Origin: Spirochaetales bacterium
Lineage (GTDB): Bacteria; Spirochaetota; Spirochaetia; DAHUYW01
DNA length: 64,000 nucleotides
Assembly (NCBI GenBank): GCA_027306915.1
Contig: DAHUYW010000011.1
Coordinates: forward strand, 1-64,000
Reading direction: 5' to 3'
Shown here piece by piece: positions 1 to 8,629 of this stretch. The stretch's first letter is position 1. Each line of letters begins with the position of its first letter. The notes under the pieces were generated by a model. It saw nothing but the letters and a program-made list of their open reading frames with translations, was not told the DNA's origin and ran no database searches. A program made the position numbers and the translations under genes.

Positions 1-1025
1 CGGAAGCGGAGTTCCTGGCAAAGCTTGACTCCGCGCTCGTGCGCGTGCGTGAGAGCCTGCCGAACAAGAGCTACTCGGTCCAAGAGGCCGCAGGCCGTCT
101 GACCCGGGAGTGGGCTGCAAGGCTTGGCCTGCCTGAGGGGATTCCGGTCGCCGTCGGCGCCTTCGACGCTCATATCGGCGGGATCGGCTCCGGAATCACC
201 CCCAACGTCCTCGTCAAGGCGATCGGTACCTCGACCTGCGATCTCATGGTGGCGCCCCTCGCAAAGGGAATCGCCGACATTCCCGGCCTGTGCGGGATCG
301 TCCCCGAATCCATTCTCCCGGGGAACTTCGGCCTCGAGGCCGGGCAATCGGCAGTCGGCGACATCCTTAACTGGTTCGTCGAATCGGTGCAGCCCGGCGG
401 CAAGGAGACGGGAAGTCATGGCACTCTCACAGAGCGGGCCGGGCGACTCGCCCCCGGAGAGAGCGGGCTTCTCGCGCTCGATTGGGAGAACGGCAACCGG
501 ACGGTCCTCGTCGACCAGCGGCTGACCGGGCTCATCGTCGGACTTACCCTTCACTCGACGCCCGCGGAGATCTACCGTGCCCTCATCGAGGCTACGGCCT
601 TCGGGTCGCGCATTATCATGGAGCGCTTCCAGGACTACGGCATTGCCGTCGATCGGGTAATCGCCTGCGGCGGAATACCGCAGAAGAACGAGCTCTTCAT
701 GCAGATCTACGCCGATGTGATGGGAAAGACAATCGAGATCTCTCGAAGCGCCGAAACCTCGGCGCTTGGCTCCGCGATGGCAGGGGCCGTCGTCGCAGGA
801 AAAAGCGCGGGAGGCTACGACTCCTTCGAAGAGGCGATCAAGAACATGACCGGCATTCTTCCCAAGCGGTACACCCCCGATCCGGGACGAGCCAAGACCT
901 ACGAGAGGATCTACACCCTCTACCGCAAGCTCCACGATGCCTTCGGCACCCGCGACTACCGGGAGAATCTTTTCGACGTGATGAAGGAGCTTCTTACGAT
1001 CCGAGACGAGGTCCGCGGACTATGA
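1..1025 (+). CDS. araB: L-ribulokinase, C-terminal part (5' end outside window)
   Basis: FGGY-family carbohydrate kinase that phosphorylates L-ribulose in the cytoplasm during L-arabinose breakdown. The reading frame is open from base 3, so the N-terminal FGGY domain lies outside the window. What remains is the end of domain 1 and the C-terminal actin-like domain: the 'GAFDAHIGGIGSG' segment carries the catalytic Asp, 'KAIGTSTCDLM' and 'GLEAGQSAVGDILNWFV' are typical of ribulokinases, and 'IACGGIPQKNELFMQIYADV' is the adenine-side motif. The stop overlaps the next gene's ATG (ATGA), so araB and araD are translationally coupled. Assignment to ribulokinase rather than xylulokinase rests on these motifs and on the epimerase next to it. 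Confidence 0.93.
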   Translation, partial: EAEFLAKLDSALVRVRESLPNKSYSVQEAAGRLTREWAARLGLPEGIPVAVGAFDAHIGGIGSGITPNVLVKAIGTSTCDLMVAPLAKGIADIPGLCGIVPESILPGNFGLEAGQSAVGDILNWFVESVQPGGKETGSHGTLTERAGRLAPGESGLLALDWENGNRTVLVDQRLTGLIVGLTLHSTPAEIYRALIEATAFGSRIIMERFQDYGIAVDRVIACGGIPQKNELFMQIYADVMGKTIEISRSAETSALGSAMAGAVVAGKSAGGYDSFEEAIKNMTGILPKRYTPDPGRAKTYERIYTLYRKLHDAFGTRDYRENLFDVMKELLTIRDEVRGL

Positions 1026-1732
1026 GCTTCGATAGACTGCGCGAAGAGGTCCTTCGGGCCAATCTCGACATCGTCGAGGCTGGGCTTGTCGTTCTCACAT
1101 GGGGAAACGCGAGCGGGGTCGACTTCGGCAAGGGGGCGATGGCAATCAAACCGAGCGGAGTGGCCTACGGCGAGCTCAAGGCGAAGGATATGGTGATCCT
1201 CTCGCTCGCGACCGGCGAGGTTGTCGAGGGTGACCTCAATCCCTCCTCCGATACCCCCACCCACCTCGCCATCTACCGCGCCTTTCCGACGGTGGGAGGG
1301 ATCGTTCACACCCATTCCACTTACGCCACAAGCTGGGCCCAGAGCGAGCGCGACATCCCCTGCCTCGGCACGACGCACGCCGATCACTTCTATGGCTCGG
1401 TGCCAGTCGCGCGAAACATGAAAGAGTCGGAGCTCTCCGCCTACGAGGCGGAGACCGGGAAGGTGATTGTCGAGACCTTCGAGAGCCGGCGCCTGGATCC
1501 CCTGGACGTTCCGGCGATACTCCTGCCCCACCATGGTCCGTTCGCGTGGGGAAGGAATCCCCACGAGGCCGTGAAGAACGCCATCGCACTCGAACAGGTG
1601 GCGAAGATGGCGCTCTTTTCGTTTCTCATTAACCCCAATGCAGCCGCGACGCCGAAGGCCCTTCTGGACAAGCATTTCAAGCGCAAGCACGGCCCGGGCG
1701 CCTACTACGGTCAGGAAAGCGATCGAGGCTGA
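1022..1732 (+). CDS. araD: L-ribulose-5-phosphate 4-epimerase
   Basis: Class II aldolase/adducin fold enzyme converting L-ribulose-5-P to D-xylulose-5-P, the step after ribulokinase. 236 residues, close to the family length of about 231. Zn ligands are visible as 'HTHS' near residue 95 and 'HHGPFAWG' near residue 171; 'TWGNASG' near residue 26 and 'KPSGVAY' near residue 41 are the phosphate-binding segments. ATG overlaps the araB stop by 4 bases. An upstream in-frame extension inside araB is a shadow. Together with araB it feeds pentose phosphate metabolism; the following transporter may supply the sugar. Confidence 0.94.
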   Translation: MSFDRLREEVLRANLDIVEAGLVVLTWGNASGVDFGKGAMAIKPSGVAYGELKAKDMVILSLATGEVVEGDLNPSSDTPTHLAIYRAFPTVGGIVHTHSTYATSWAQSERDIPCLGTTHADHFYGSVPVARNMKESELSAYEAETGKVIVETFESRRLDPLDVPAILLPHHGPFAWGRNPHEAVKNAIALEQVAKMALFSFLINPNAAATPKALLDKHFKRKHGPGAYYGQESDRG

Positions 1733-1744
1733 GGTCTCCTGACG

Positions 1745-1779
1745 CCGCGCGCTGCAGCGGGCGAAGGGTCGCTGCGCGG
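1745..1779 (+). other. Stem-loop between araD and the binding-protein gene
   Basis: CCGCG (1745-1749) and CAGCG (1755-1759) pair with CGCTG (1770-1774) and CGCGG (1775-1779), with an asymmetric bulge on the left arm. No T-run follows, so it is not a standard intrinsic terminator; it may be an mRNA end or processing point between the catabolic pair and the transporter. Confidence 0.3.
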
Positions 1780-1894
1780 CCCTATCGATGACTAGGAGGT
1801 GGCACAGGACAAGGATCGACAACACACGAGGGAGGGGCGGTCGCGTGAGGACTGCACTCTATTATTCGCAAAGTCATTAAGGAGATTTTTGGCA

Positions 1895-3229
1895 ATGAAA
1901 AGTAAGAGAACTGTCGTATCGCTGCTTGCAGCGGCCCTGATTCTCGCAGGCGGCCAGCTGCTGTTTGCAACTGGCCAAAAGGAGGGCAGCGCCAAGGGGG
2001 GCGAGCTTTCCTTCTGGAACATGCCCTTTGTCACCCAGGAGGTCTCGCCCGCCTACGTAAAGGCATGGCAGGAGAACGTCAAGGTGGCGCTCCCCAACTA
2101 CAAGGTGAGCGACTTCTACGGCCCGGGCGACTACGGCCCGCTGCGCCAGAAGTTCCTGGTGCAGGCGCAGACCGGAACCCCGGATGTCATCGAAGGGCTT
2201 CTTGAGGACGTGCCGGTCTACGTGCAGAAGGGCGACATCGAGCCGCTCGACTCCTACTTCAATGCATGGGCCGACAAGGATCAGTTTGCGCAAAGCACCC
2301 TCGCTCCGCTCACCATCGGCGGCAAGCTCTACGGGATTCCCTACAATACCAACGCCCGCGGGCTTATCTACCGCACCGACGTCCTCGCGCAATACAACCT
2401 CCCTGTGCCCCAGACCTGGAGCGACCTCGTAGCAGAGGCGCGGACCATTACCAAGAACACCAACAAGCAGATGTGGGGACTCTTCCTCTGCTCGAAGGTT
2501 GGCGACCCGCGCGCGCCGCAGGAGTTCATTTCCTGGTACTTCCAGGTGAGCGGGGGCAAGAACATGTTCGATGTCAACGGCAGCAACGTGACCTTCAACG
2601 GCACCGTCGACCAGTTCGAGAAGATCCTCACCCTCTACCAGCAGGCCTTCTCCGGCGACAACCCGGCGGTCGATCCGGCCGAGCGCGGAAACGGATGGCC
2701 TGCCGAGGATCCCGGCTATGCAGCCGGCAAGTGGGCGATGGCGCCGATGGGTCCGTGGCTCTGGGGCCGCCGCCAGGGCGATCCGGTCGCGCAGAAGAAC
2801 CTCGACAACTCCAAGATCGCTCCCCTCCCCGTTCCAGCTGCAGGCGACCGGCACTGGACCTACCTCGAGGTGAAGCCGATCATGATGAACGCCTACTCCA
2901 AGGACAAGGCGGGTGCGTGGAAGCTCATTCAGTTCATCACCTCCGCCAAGGAGATGGCGGGCTGGGACGCGAGCTCGGGCGGAATCCCCGCGCGCAAGGA
3001 CGCCCTCGACCTGCCTGAGTTCCAGGGGCCCCTCGGCAACTGGATCAAGATGTTCGCCGCCAACGTCCCCGACGGTATCGCGCAGGCCCCGGTCAACTGG
3101 GGCCCGGTCTCCGAGGCCGAGATGCGCGCCGTGGACTATGTCATCTACGGGCAGAAGTCGCCGAAGGACGCCGCCCAGTGGCTCTACGACACCATCAACG
3201 GGATCGTGAGCTCCGGGCAGATCCTATAG
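1895..3229 (+). CDS. Sugar ABC transporter substrate-binding protein
   Basis: Extracytoplasmic solute receptor of the COG1653 (MalE/UgpB-like) family, 444 residues. The N-terminus has a basic start, a hydrophobic core (about residues 8-25) and a 'FATGQKEG' end. That style of leader is common in spirochaete binding proteins; there is no lipobox Cys. The start is ATG at 1895, preceded by AAGGAGA; an upstream in-frame extension to 1799 has no such site. Body motifs such as 'GKLYGIPYNTNARGLIYRTD', 'YAAGKWAMAPMGPWLWG' and a C-terminal 'YDTINGIVSSG' are typical of the family. Two permeases follow. The substrate cannot be read from sequence; the araBD neighbours suggest an arabinose-containing saccharide. 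Confidence 0.9.
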   Translation: MKSKRTVVSLLAAALILAGGQLLFATGQKEGSAKGGELSFWNMPFVTQEVSPAYVKAWQENVKVALPNYKVSDFYGPGDYGPLRQKFLVQAQTGTPDVIEGLLEDVPVYVQKGDIEPLDSYFNAWADKDQFAQSTLAPLTIGGKLYGIPYNTNARGLIYRTDVLAQYNLPVPQTWSDLVAEARTITKNTNKQMWGLFLCSKVGDPRAPQEFISWYFQVSGGKNMFDVNGSNVTFNGTVDQFEKILTLYQQAFSGDNPAVDPAERGNGWPAEDPGYAAGKWAMAPMGPWLWGRRQGDPVAQKNLDNSKIAPLPVPAAGDRHWTYLEVKPIMMNAYSKDKAGAWKLIQFITSAKEMAGWDASSGGIPARKDALDLPEFQGPLGNWIKMFAANVPDGIAQAPVNWGPVSEAEMRAVDYVIYGQKSPKDAAQWLYDTINGIVSSGQIL

Positions 3230-3248
3230 GGGCGTAGTCTCTCTTAGA

Positions 3249-3285
3249 GGGCGGGCCGACGGCCATTGGGGCTACCGGCCCGCCC
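3249..3285 (+). promoter_or_regulatory. Intercistronic GC-rich hairpin
   Basis: GGGCGGGCC at 3249-3257 is a perfect inverted repeat of GGCCCGCCC at 3277-3285 (9 bp stem, 19-nt loop), followed by only a short CTTTACT. In binding-protein operons such hairpins usually stabilise the binding-protein mRNA or partly terminate before the permeases, giving excess binding protein. That role is inferred here. Confidence 0.6.
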
Positions 3286-3337
3286 CTTTACTAACCCGCC
3301 CTCCTTGTGCATCTATCTTTAGAACAGGGGTAAGAGA

Positions 3338-4342
3338 TTGAAAGGACAAATCCTCAAGGAAAACGGCGCTCTCCCGCTCATCCTCCCGACCCTCCTCGTC
3401 ATGGCGATCTTCACGGTGCTGCCGCTGCTTGAGGGTTTTCGCCTCTCCTTTACGAACGCCAACCTCTTGAACAAGGGGGCGGCCTATATCGGCATCCAGA
3501 ACTATGCCAAGCTCTTCACGGACGCCAACTTCTGGCTGGCCTTCGTCCACTCGCTCGTCCTCACCGTGGTCGCGGTGGTCCTGCAGCTTGTCTTCGGGCT
3601 CATCCTCGCGCTCGCCCTCAAGCAGAAGGTCCCCGGGATCCAGTTCTTTCGCAGCGTCATCATGGCGAGCTGGGTGATCCCCGTCGCAGCGACCGCGGTG
3701 ATGTTCTCCTTCATGGTCGAGCCGGGCTACGGCTACTTCAACATCCTGCTCAACCGCCTCGGCATCCACGCCAACACCTACTGGTTCGGAAGCCTCCATC
3801 TCGCCTTCCCGCTCATCATCGTTCTCCATCTCTGGCGCAACGTTCCCTTCTACGGGATCGCGCTCCTCGCCGCCATGCAGGCTATCCCCGAAAGCCAATA
3901 CGAGGCGGCGGAGATCGACGGGGCGGGTCCGATTCGCGCCTTTTTCACCGTGACGATGCCCGGGGTGCGGAACATGGTGATCGTCATGGTGACCATCCAC
4001 GTCCTGTGGACCTTCAACAACTTCGACATGGTCTACCTCACGACCGGCGGCGGACCGGTCTTCGCGACCGAGGTCCTGCCGGTCTACCTCTATCAGGAAG
4101 CCTGGAGCAGCTACGCGACGGGCTACGCCTCGAGCATCGGGACCGTCATGTTCGTCCTCCTCATGGTGTACTTTATGATCTACATTCGCATCTACCAAAG
4201 GCAGGAGGCGGAGCACTATGATGACGAAACGACACCGGAAGGCCGTTCGGATCACCCTCACCTACATCATCGTCGTCATCGCCTTTCTCTTCTTCATCAC
4301 GCCGATGCTTTGGATCACCTACAGCTCCTTCCGCACCCCTGA
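3338..4342 (+). CDS. Sugar ABC transporter permease, MalF/UgpA type (3' end suspect)
   Basis: Inner-membrane permease with about six transmembrane segments and the EAA loop 'QYEAAEIDGAGPIRAFFTV' that contacts the ATPase. It starts with TTG after an AGGGGTAAGAG site. The membrane protein looks complete at about 'MIYIRIYQRQEAEHYDD' (around 4227). The frame then continues for about 115 bases through the start of the next permease, adding a His/Leu/Pro-rich tail that is clearly an off-frame reading of that gene. Either the two genes overlap by 125 bases or an indel has removed the natural stop. Partner of the binding protein and the MalG-type permease. Confidence 0.85.
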   Translation: MKGQILKENGALPLILPTLLVMAIFTVLPLLEGFRLSFTNANLLNKGAAYIGIQNYAKLFTDANFWLAFVHSLVLTVVAVVLQLVFGLILALALKQKVPGIQFFRSVIMASWVIPVAATAVMFSFMVEPGYGYFNILLNRLGIHANTYWFGSLHLAFPLIIVLHLWRNVPFYGIALLAAMQAIPESQYEAAEIDGAGPIRAFFTVTMPGVRNMVIVMVTIHVLWTFNNFDMVYLTTGGGPVFATEVLPVYLYQEAWSSYATGYASSIGTVMFVLLMVYFMIYIRIYQRQEAEHYDDETTPEGRSDHPHLHHRRHRLSLLHHADALDHLQLLPHP

Positions 4343-5060
4343 CACGATCTTGAGCGGAAAGATCTTTTCGCCGGCGAGCGGCTACACCCTCTCCAATTAT
4401 CAGGTCGTCCTCGCAACGACCGACTTTCCGATCTACTTCTGGAACTCCCTGCGCATCGGAATCCTGGTTACCCTCTTTGCGATGGTCCTCTCGATCATAG
4501 GGGCCTACGGGCTGTCGCGCTATCCGCTCAAGGGGAAGAACGCCTACATCATGGGGGTCTTCTCCACCCAGATGTTCCCGATCGTGCTCCTGCTCATCCC
4601 CATCTATAACATCATCTTCGCCATCGGCCTGTTCAACACCGCGGTGGGGATCGTGCTCGGCCAGCTCATGCTGTGCCTGCCCTTCGCGGTGTGGATGCTC
4701 AAGGGCTACTTCGACAACCTCCCGAAGGACATCGAGGACTCGGCCCGCATCGACGGCTGCAACCTCTTTCAAACCCTGTGGCGAATCGTCCTGCCGATCT
4801 CGGCGCCGGGGATCATGGTGGCGGCCTTCTACTCCTTCGTGGTCTCCTGGGGGGACTACCTGGTGGTCTCGGTCATCTCGCAGAGCCAGCGCACCGCGAC
4901 CCTCACCCTCGCCCTCCAGCGCCTGTCAAGCTCGCTGCTTCTGCGATGGGGACAGGTCGCGGCTGCGACGGTACTCACGATCGTGCCGACTATCCTACTC
5001 TTCTCCTTCGTTCAGACGAGGCTCGTGGCGGGACTCACGGCGGGCGCCGTAAAAAGCTGA
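4218..5060 (+). CDS. Sugar ABC transporter permease, MalG/UgpE type
   Basis: Second integral-membrane subunit of the importer, 280 residues with six predicted TM helices. The EAA loop is visible ('DIEDSARIDGCNLFQTLWR') after TM4. AGGAGG at 4203-4208 lies 9 bases before ATG 4218; ATG 4221 directly follows and is an alternative. The C-terminus 'FVQTRLVAGLTAGAVKS' is the standard end of this family. No nucleotide-binding subunit follows, so the importer must borrow a shared MsmK/UgpC-type ATPase encoded elsewhere (inference from family knowledge). Confidence 0.93.
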   Translation: MMTKRHRKAVRITLTYIIVVIAFLFFITPMLWITYSSFRTPDTILSGKIFSPASGYTLSNYQVVLATTDFPIYFWNSLRIGILVTLFAMVLSIIGAYGLSRYPLKGKNAYIMGVFSTQMFPIVLLLIPIYNIIFAIGLFNTAVGIVLGQLMLCLPFAVWMLKGYFDNLPKDIEDSARIDGCNLFQTLWRIVLPISAPGIMVAAFYSFVVSWGDYLVVSVISQSQRTATLTLALQRLSSSLLLRWGQVAAATVLTIVPTILLFSFVQTRLVAGLTAGAVKS

Positions 5061-5190
5061 TGACGCAAAGAGCTGAGTTTCGCCGCGACGATCGGGGACC
5101 GAGGCTCGCCGCGGGGCGCCGGCGCGGGCCTGCCGCGACATACACGCCTTCCGATCCGACACCTGCCGGCCGCGCTGCCTCGGCCAGCCC

Positions 5191-5943
5191 CTAGGACATG
5201 AGCTGGCCGCCGTTCACGTGGAGCGTCGCGCCGGTGATGTAGGAGGCCTCTTCGGAGACCAGAAAGGCGACCGCAGCAGCCACCTCTTCCGGCTTTCCGA
5301 GGCGCCTTAAGGGGGTCTGCGCAAGCCACTCCTCCATGCGCCCGGCGGCGCGGTCAAGAACCATCTCGGTCTCGATCCGCCCCGGGGAAACGAGGTTCAC
5401 GGTGATGCCGGACGGCCCCACCTCTTTCGCAAGGGAATAGGTGAAGCCGTGAAGACCGGCCTTAGCGGCGGCGTACTGCGCGTGTCGGGCCGATCCTGTG
5501 AAGGCCGCCTGGCTCGAGAGGGCCACGATCCTTCCCCACCCTGCCCGCTTCATCGCGGGAAGGCAGGCTCGAGACAGGCGAAAGGCGGCCCCCAAATGAA
5601 GCGAGAGGGAACGATCCCACTCGGCATCCTCCATCTCCTCGACCGTCACGTCTCTCATTTCGCCGGCGTTGTGCACGAGGATAAGAATCTCGCCAAGCGA
5701 GCGTGCTACCGACTCCACGAGCGAACGGCAGGCATCCGGGGAGGCGAGGTCCGCGGCGAAGGCCTCCGCCCGGCCGCCCGACTCCGCAATGGCCTCCACC
5801 ACCTCGTGAGCCTTGGATTCGCTTCTGTTGTAGTGCACGGCCACGGCGGCCCCCTGCCGGGCGAGCGCCAGGCTTATCGCGCGCCCAATGCCGCGTGCCC
5901 CTCCGGTGACAAGGGCCACCCTTCCGCTCGAGATTCCTTCCAC
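5191..5943 (-). CDS. SDR-family NAD(P)-dependent oxidoreductase (FabG-like)
   Basis: Classical short-chain dehydrogenase, 250 residues from GTG at 5943. The coenzyme motif 'TGGARGIG' is at residues 13-20, 'NAG' near 92, the catalytic Ser near 143 and 'YAAAK' at 157-161; 'NLVSPGRIETEM' follows. The start is GTG 5943 because GGAAGGGG lies just upstream and it leaves a 4-base gap after the preceding gene's stop; a longer frame to 5997 would overlap that gene by 50 bases and adds nothing conserved. Last gene of the minus-strand carbohydrate block. The substrate is unknown; a sugar or sugar-acid alcohol is likely from context. Confidence 0.9.
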   Translation of the reverse strand: MEGISSGRVALVTGGARGIGRAISLALARQGAAVAVHYNRSESKAHEVVEAIAESGGRAEAFAADLASPDACRSLVESVARSLGEILILVHNAGEMRDVTVEEMEDAEWDRSLSLHLGAAFRLSRACLPAMKRAGWGRIVALSSQAAFTGSARHAQYAAAKAGLHGFTYSLAKEVGPSGITVNLVSPGRIETEMVLDRAAGRMEEWLAQTPLRRLGKPEEVAAAVAFLVSEEASYITGATLHVNGGQLMS

Positions 5944-5947
5944 CCTC

Positions 5948-7030
5948 TCAACCCCTTCCGGCGAGACGGCGGCTTTCCCACGCATCTGGGTTCGCAATCC
6001 AGCTCGGCCGCGAGCCGGCGAGCGCCAGGGCGACCGCCTCCATCATGATCCGCGAATGATGCGCCGGTATGTCGAAGCTCGCCCCGGCAAGGTGTGGGGA
6101 GAGAAGCACGTTGTCGAGCGTGCGAAAACGGTCGTCGTCCGAGATGGGCTCGTGCGGGTAGACGTCCAGAGCCGCACCCGCGATTCGCCGGGCTTTCAGA
6201 GCCTCGAAGAGGGCATCATAGTCGACGAGCGCGGCCCGCGCGGTATTGATGAAATATGCCGTCGGCTTCATGAGCGCAAGCACCGATCGACTCATCATGC
6301 CGGCGGTCTGCCGGGTCACCTTCGCAGCCATGACGACAAAGTCCGACTGGGCCGAAAGCTCCTCCAGCGAGAGGCGCCGCGCCTGCGAGGCGGCAGCAAC
6401 CTCCTCGGAGACGAAGGGGTCATAGGCCGCCACCTCCATTCCGAAGCCACGGGCCCTTTTTGCTATCTCCCGGCCGATCGCGCCGAAGCCGACAAGCCCG
6501 ATGGTCTTGCCGAGGAGCTCGGGACCCTGGAGGTTGTTGAAGGGGGCCGTCGGGTCCAGGCTCCACTCCGAGGTGACGCCAAGGCGGTCCGGGCTCTTGT
6601 CCTCGTAGCGCACCTGAGTCAGAGCCGAGGTATGGCGCAGCAGATGATGCGCCTCCGCGATGTGCCGTGCGACGGCCAGCATGAGCCCAAGGGTGTACTC
6701 CGCGACCGAAACCGCATTTCTCCCCGGGGTGTAGAGGACGGGGATCCCGTGCTCGGTTGCCGCTGTGATATCGACGCTTGCCTCCGGCCCGGTGCGGCAA
6801 CATCCCACGAGCGACAGCGATTTGGATGCCTCGATTACCCGTCGCGTCACGGTCTCGAACTCGTGGATGAAGATGTCGATGCCCTCGAGCCTTTTGATCA
6901 GCTCCCCTTCGGCCATTATCTTGCCCGTTACGCCGTAACCGGCGAAATCGACGTCGGCGATGTGCGGGCGCACACGCTCGATCTCGCCCCGTGCAAACCG
7001 CGCGGTCACGAGCATTCGCAACTGTTGCAT
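5948..7030 (-). CDS. D-2-hydroxyacid dehydrogenase family protein
   Basis: NAD(P)-dependent D-isomer 2-hydroxyacid dehydrogenase (phosphoglycerate/glyoxylate reductase-like), 360 residues. The Rossmann motif 'GFGAIG' is at 181-186. The catalytic trio is visible: Arg265 in 'NTARAALVD', Glu294 in 'DVYPHEP' and His313 in 'LSPHLAG'. The N-terminal substrate domain (1-110, completed at the C-terminus) is present. It sits 4 bases upstream of the SDR gene, so the two are probably co-transcribed and may carry out successive redox steps on a sugar acid. The exact substrate cannot be assigned. Confidence 0.92.
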   Translation of the reverse strand: MQQLRMLVTARFARGEIERVRPHIADVDFAGYGVTGKIMAEGELIKRLEGIDIFIHEFETVTRRVIEASKSLSLVGCCRTGPEASVDITAATEHGIPVLYTPGRNAVSVAEYTLGLMLAVARHIAEAHHLLRHTSALTQVRYEDKSPDRLGVTSEWSLDPTAPFNNLQGPELLGKTIGLVGFGAIGREIAKRARGFGMEVAAYDPFVSEEVAAASQARRLSLEELSAQSDFVVMAAKVTRQTAGMMSRSVLALMKPTAYFINTARAALVDYDALFEALKARRIAGAALDVYPHEPISDDDRFRTLDNVLLSPHLAGASFDIPAHHSRIMMEAVALALAGSRPSWIANPDAWESRRLAGRG

Positions 7031-7108
7031 GTCTCACCCTCCAGGTGCGCCTCTACAAGCGCGCTGCCTCCGCGTCTTGCCGCAATCGCTCGAGAGGATC
7101 GCGACGTT

Positions 7109-8629
7109 TCAATCGGCCCTGTTTCCTGCACGGCCAAACAGCGGCTGCAGCCGCCCAGATAGCTCGCGGTAGACCGCGTAGCGCTCATCGTAGAGCGCTC
7201 TCACGGCAGGTTCGGGATCGTAGCGCTCCCGGATGGCCTCGAGAGCGCGTACAGTTTTCCGAATATCGCTATACTCCCCGCAGCCGAGCCCCGCGAGAAG
7301 CGCGTCGCCGAAGGGAGCGCCGAGGAAGCGCTCCGGGATAAGGATCGGCCTCCCGAGGACATCCGCCTTGATCTGGTTCCACAGGCGGCTCCGTGCGCCC
7401 CCGCCCACGGTGCGAATCTCCCGGACCGTGAGCCCGGCCTCTGTCGCGACGTCTACGTTGTGCCGCAGCGCGAAGGCCGCCCCTTCGAGAATCGCCCGGA
7501 TAAGCGTCCCCCGGCCTGTCGAGAGGGTCAGCCCGAAGAAGACCCCGCGGGCGTTCGTGTCCCAGATCGGCGAGCGCTCACCGGCCATGTAGGGAAGAAA
7601 GACGACTCCCTCTGAGCCGGCCGCCACCTCCGCCGCCTCGGCGGTCAGACGATCGTAGGAGCCGCCGGCGGCGCCCGAGCCGGGCGCGCCCAGACTGTCG
7701 CGAAACCATTTGAGCGATGCCCCCGTCGCCGACATTGCCCCCAGCAGGAGGTAGGCCCCGGCAACCGCGTGCGGCATCGCGATGAACGCCGGGGAGGTCG
7801 CAGCGCGCTCGTTCGGCATGAGGAGCACCGTAGAAGTACCGGTCATCTCGGCAGCCTCCCCCGGCGTGAGTGCCCCTGCCTCGAGTGCGGCCGCTGCTCC
7901 GTCGACGCTTCCCGCGACGACCGGGGTCCCGACCGATAGAGCGCTTTCTTCCGCAGCCTTCGCCGTGACCGTCCCGATCACCTCCTCCCCCGCCGCGACC
8001 GCAGGAAAGCGATCCGGCTCGACCCCGACGAGCTCGCAGAGCTCGCCGTGCCACTCGCCTGTCTCCCAGCGGCGAAGCTGGAGAAGCGCGGCGTGGACCG
8101 GGTCCATTGAGAGCGCGCCCGTGAGTCGGTAGGCGATGTAGCCGTTTATCTGAGCGAATTGCCGGGTCAGCGCGAAGAGCTCCGGCTCATTGCGCCGGAA
8201 CCACAGAAGCTTTGCCGCCACGTAGAAGGGGTCGACTCGATTGCCGGTGGCGGCGAAAATGGCCTCCTTCCCCAGGCGCTCGCCAAGGAATTGCGCCTCC
8301 TCCTTCGCCCGGCCGTCCATCCAGATGAGCGCACGGCGAACCGGCCTTCCCGCGCCGTCCAGCGGCAGCATGGTGGGCGCCTGTGCGCTCACCGCAACGG
8401 CGCCGATCGAGCCGGCTCTCGCGTTCGCAGCGCGCATCATGGCGCGCAGCGCATCGCAGGTTGCCCGCCACCAATCCGCCGGATCCTGCTCGGCCCAGCC
8501 AGGCCGTGGGTGATAAACCGGATACTCGCCGTAGCCCTCGCCGAGAAGGCGCCCGTCGGCCTGAAAGAGCGCAGCCTTCGCCCCGGTCGTTCCGATGTCG
8601 ATCCCGCACAGGAGTCTGCTCATCTTCAT
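7109..8629 (-). CDS. FGGY-family sugar kinase, xylulokinase-like
   Basis: ATP-dependent carbohydrate kinase, 506 residues, the usual xylulokinase size. 'GIDIGTTGAK' (about residues 9-18) is the phosphate-1 motif, 'GSVDGAAAALEAG' carries the catalytic Asp, and 'IRTVGGGARSRLWNQIKADVLG' plus 'GAPFGDALLAGLG' form the C-terminal FGGY signature. ATG 8629 overlaps the alpha-galactosidase stop (ATGA); ATG 8623 is a second possible start. A longer upstream frame is a shadow of the galactosidase gene. D-xylulose is the likeliest substrate by similarity, but FGGY kinases change substrate easily. Confidence 0.9.
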   Translation of the reverse strand: MKMSRLLCGIDIGTTGAKAALFQADGRLLGEGYGEYPVYHPRPGWAEQDPADWWRATCDALRAMMRAANARAGSIGAVAVSAQAPTMLPLDGAGRPVRRALIWMDGRAKEEAQFLGERLGKEAIFAATGNRVDPFYVAAKLLWFRRNEPELFALTRQFAQINGYIAYRLTGALSMDPVHAALLQLRRWETGEWHGELCELVGVEPDRFPAVAAGEEVIGTVTAKAAEESALSVGTPVVAGSVDGAAAALEAGALTPGEAAEMTGTSTVLLMPNERAATSPAFIAMPHAVAGAYLLLGAMSATGASLKWFRDSLGAPGSGAAGGSYDRLTAEAAEVAAGSEGVVFLPYMAGERSPIWDTNARGVFFGLTLSTGRGTLIRAILEGAAFALRHNVDVATEAGLTVREIRTVGGGARSRLWNQIKADVLGRPILIPERFLGAPFGDALLAGLGCGEYSDIRKTVRALEAIRERYDPEPAVRALYDERYAVYRELSGRLQPLFGRAGNRAD

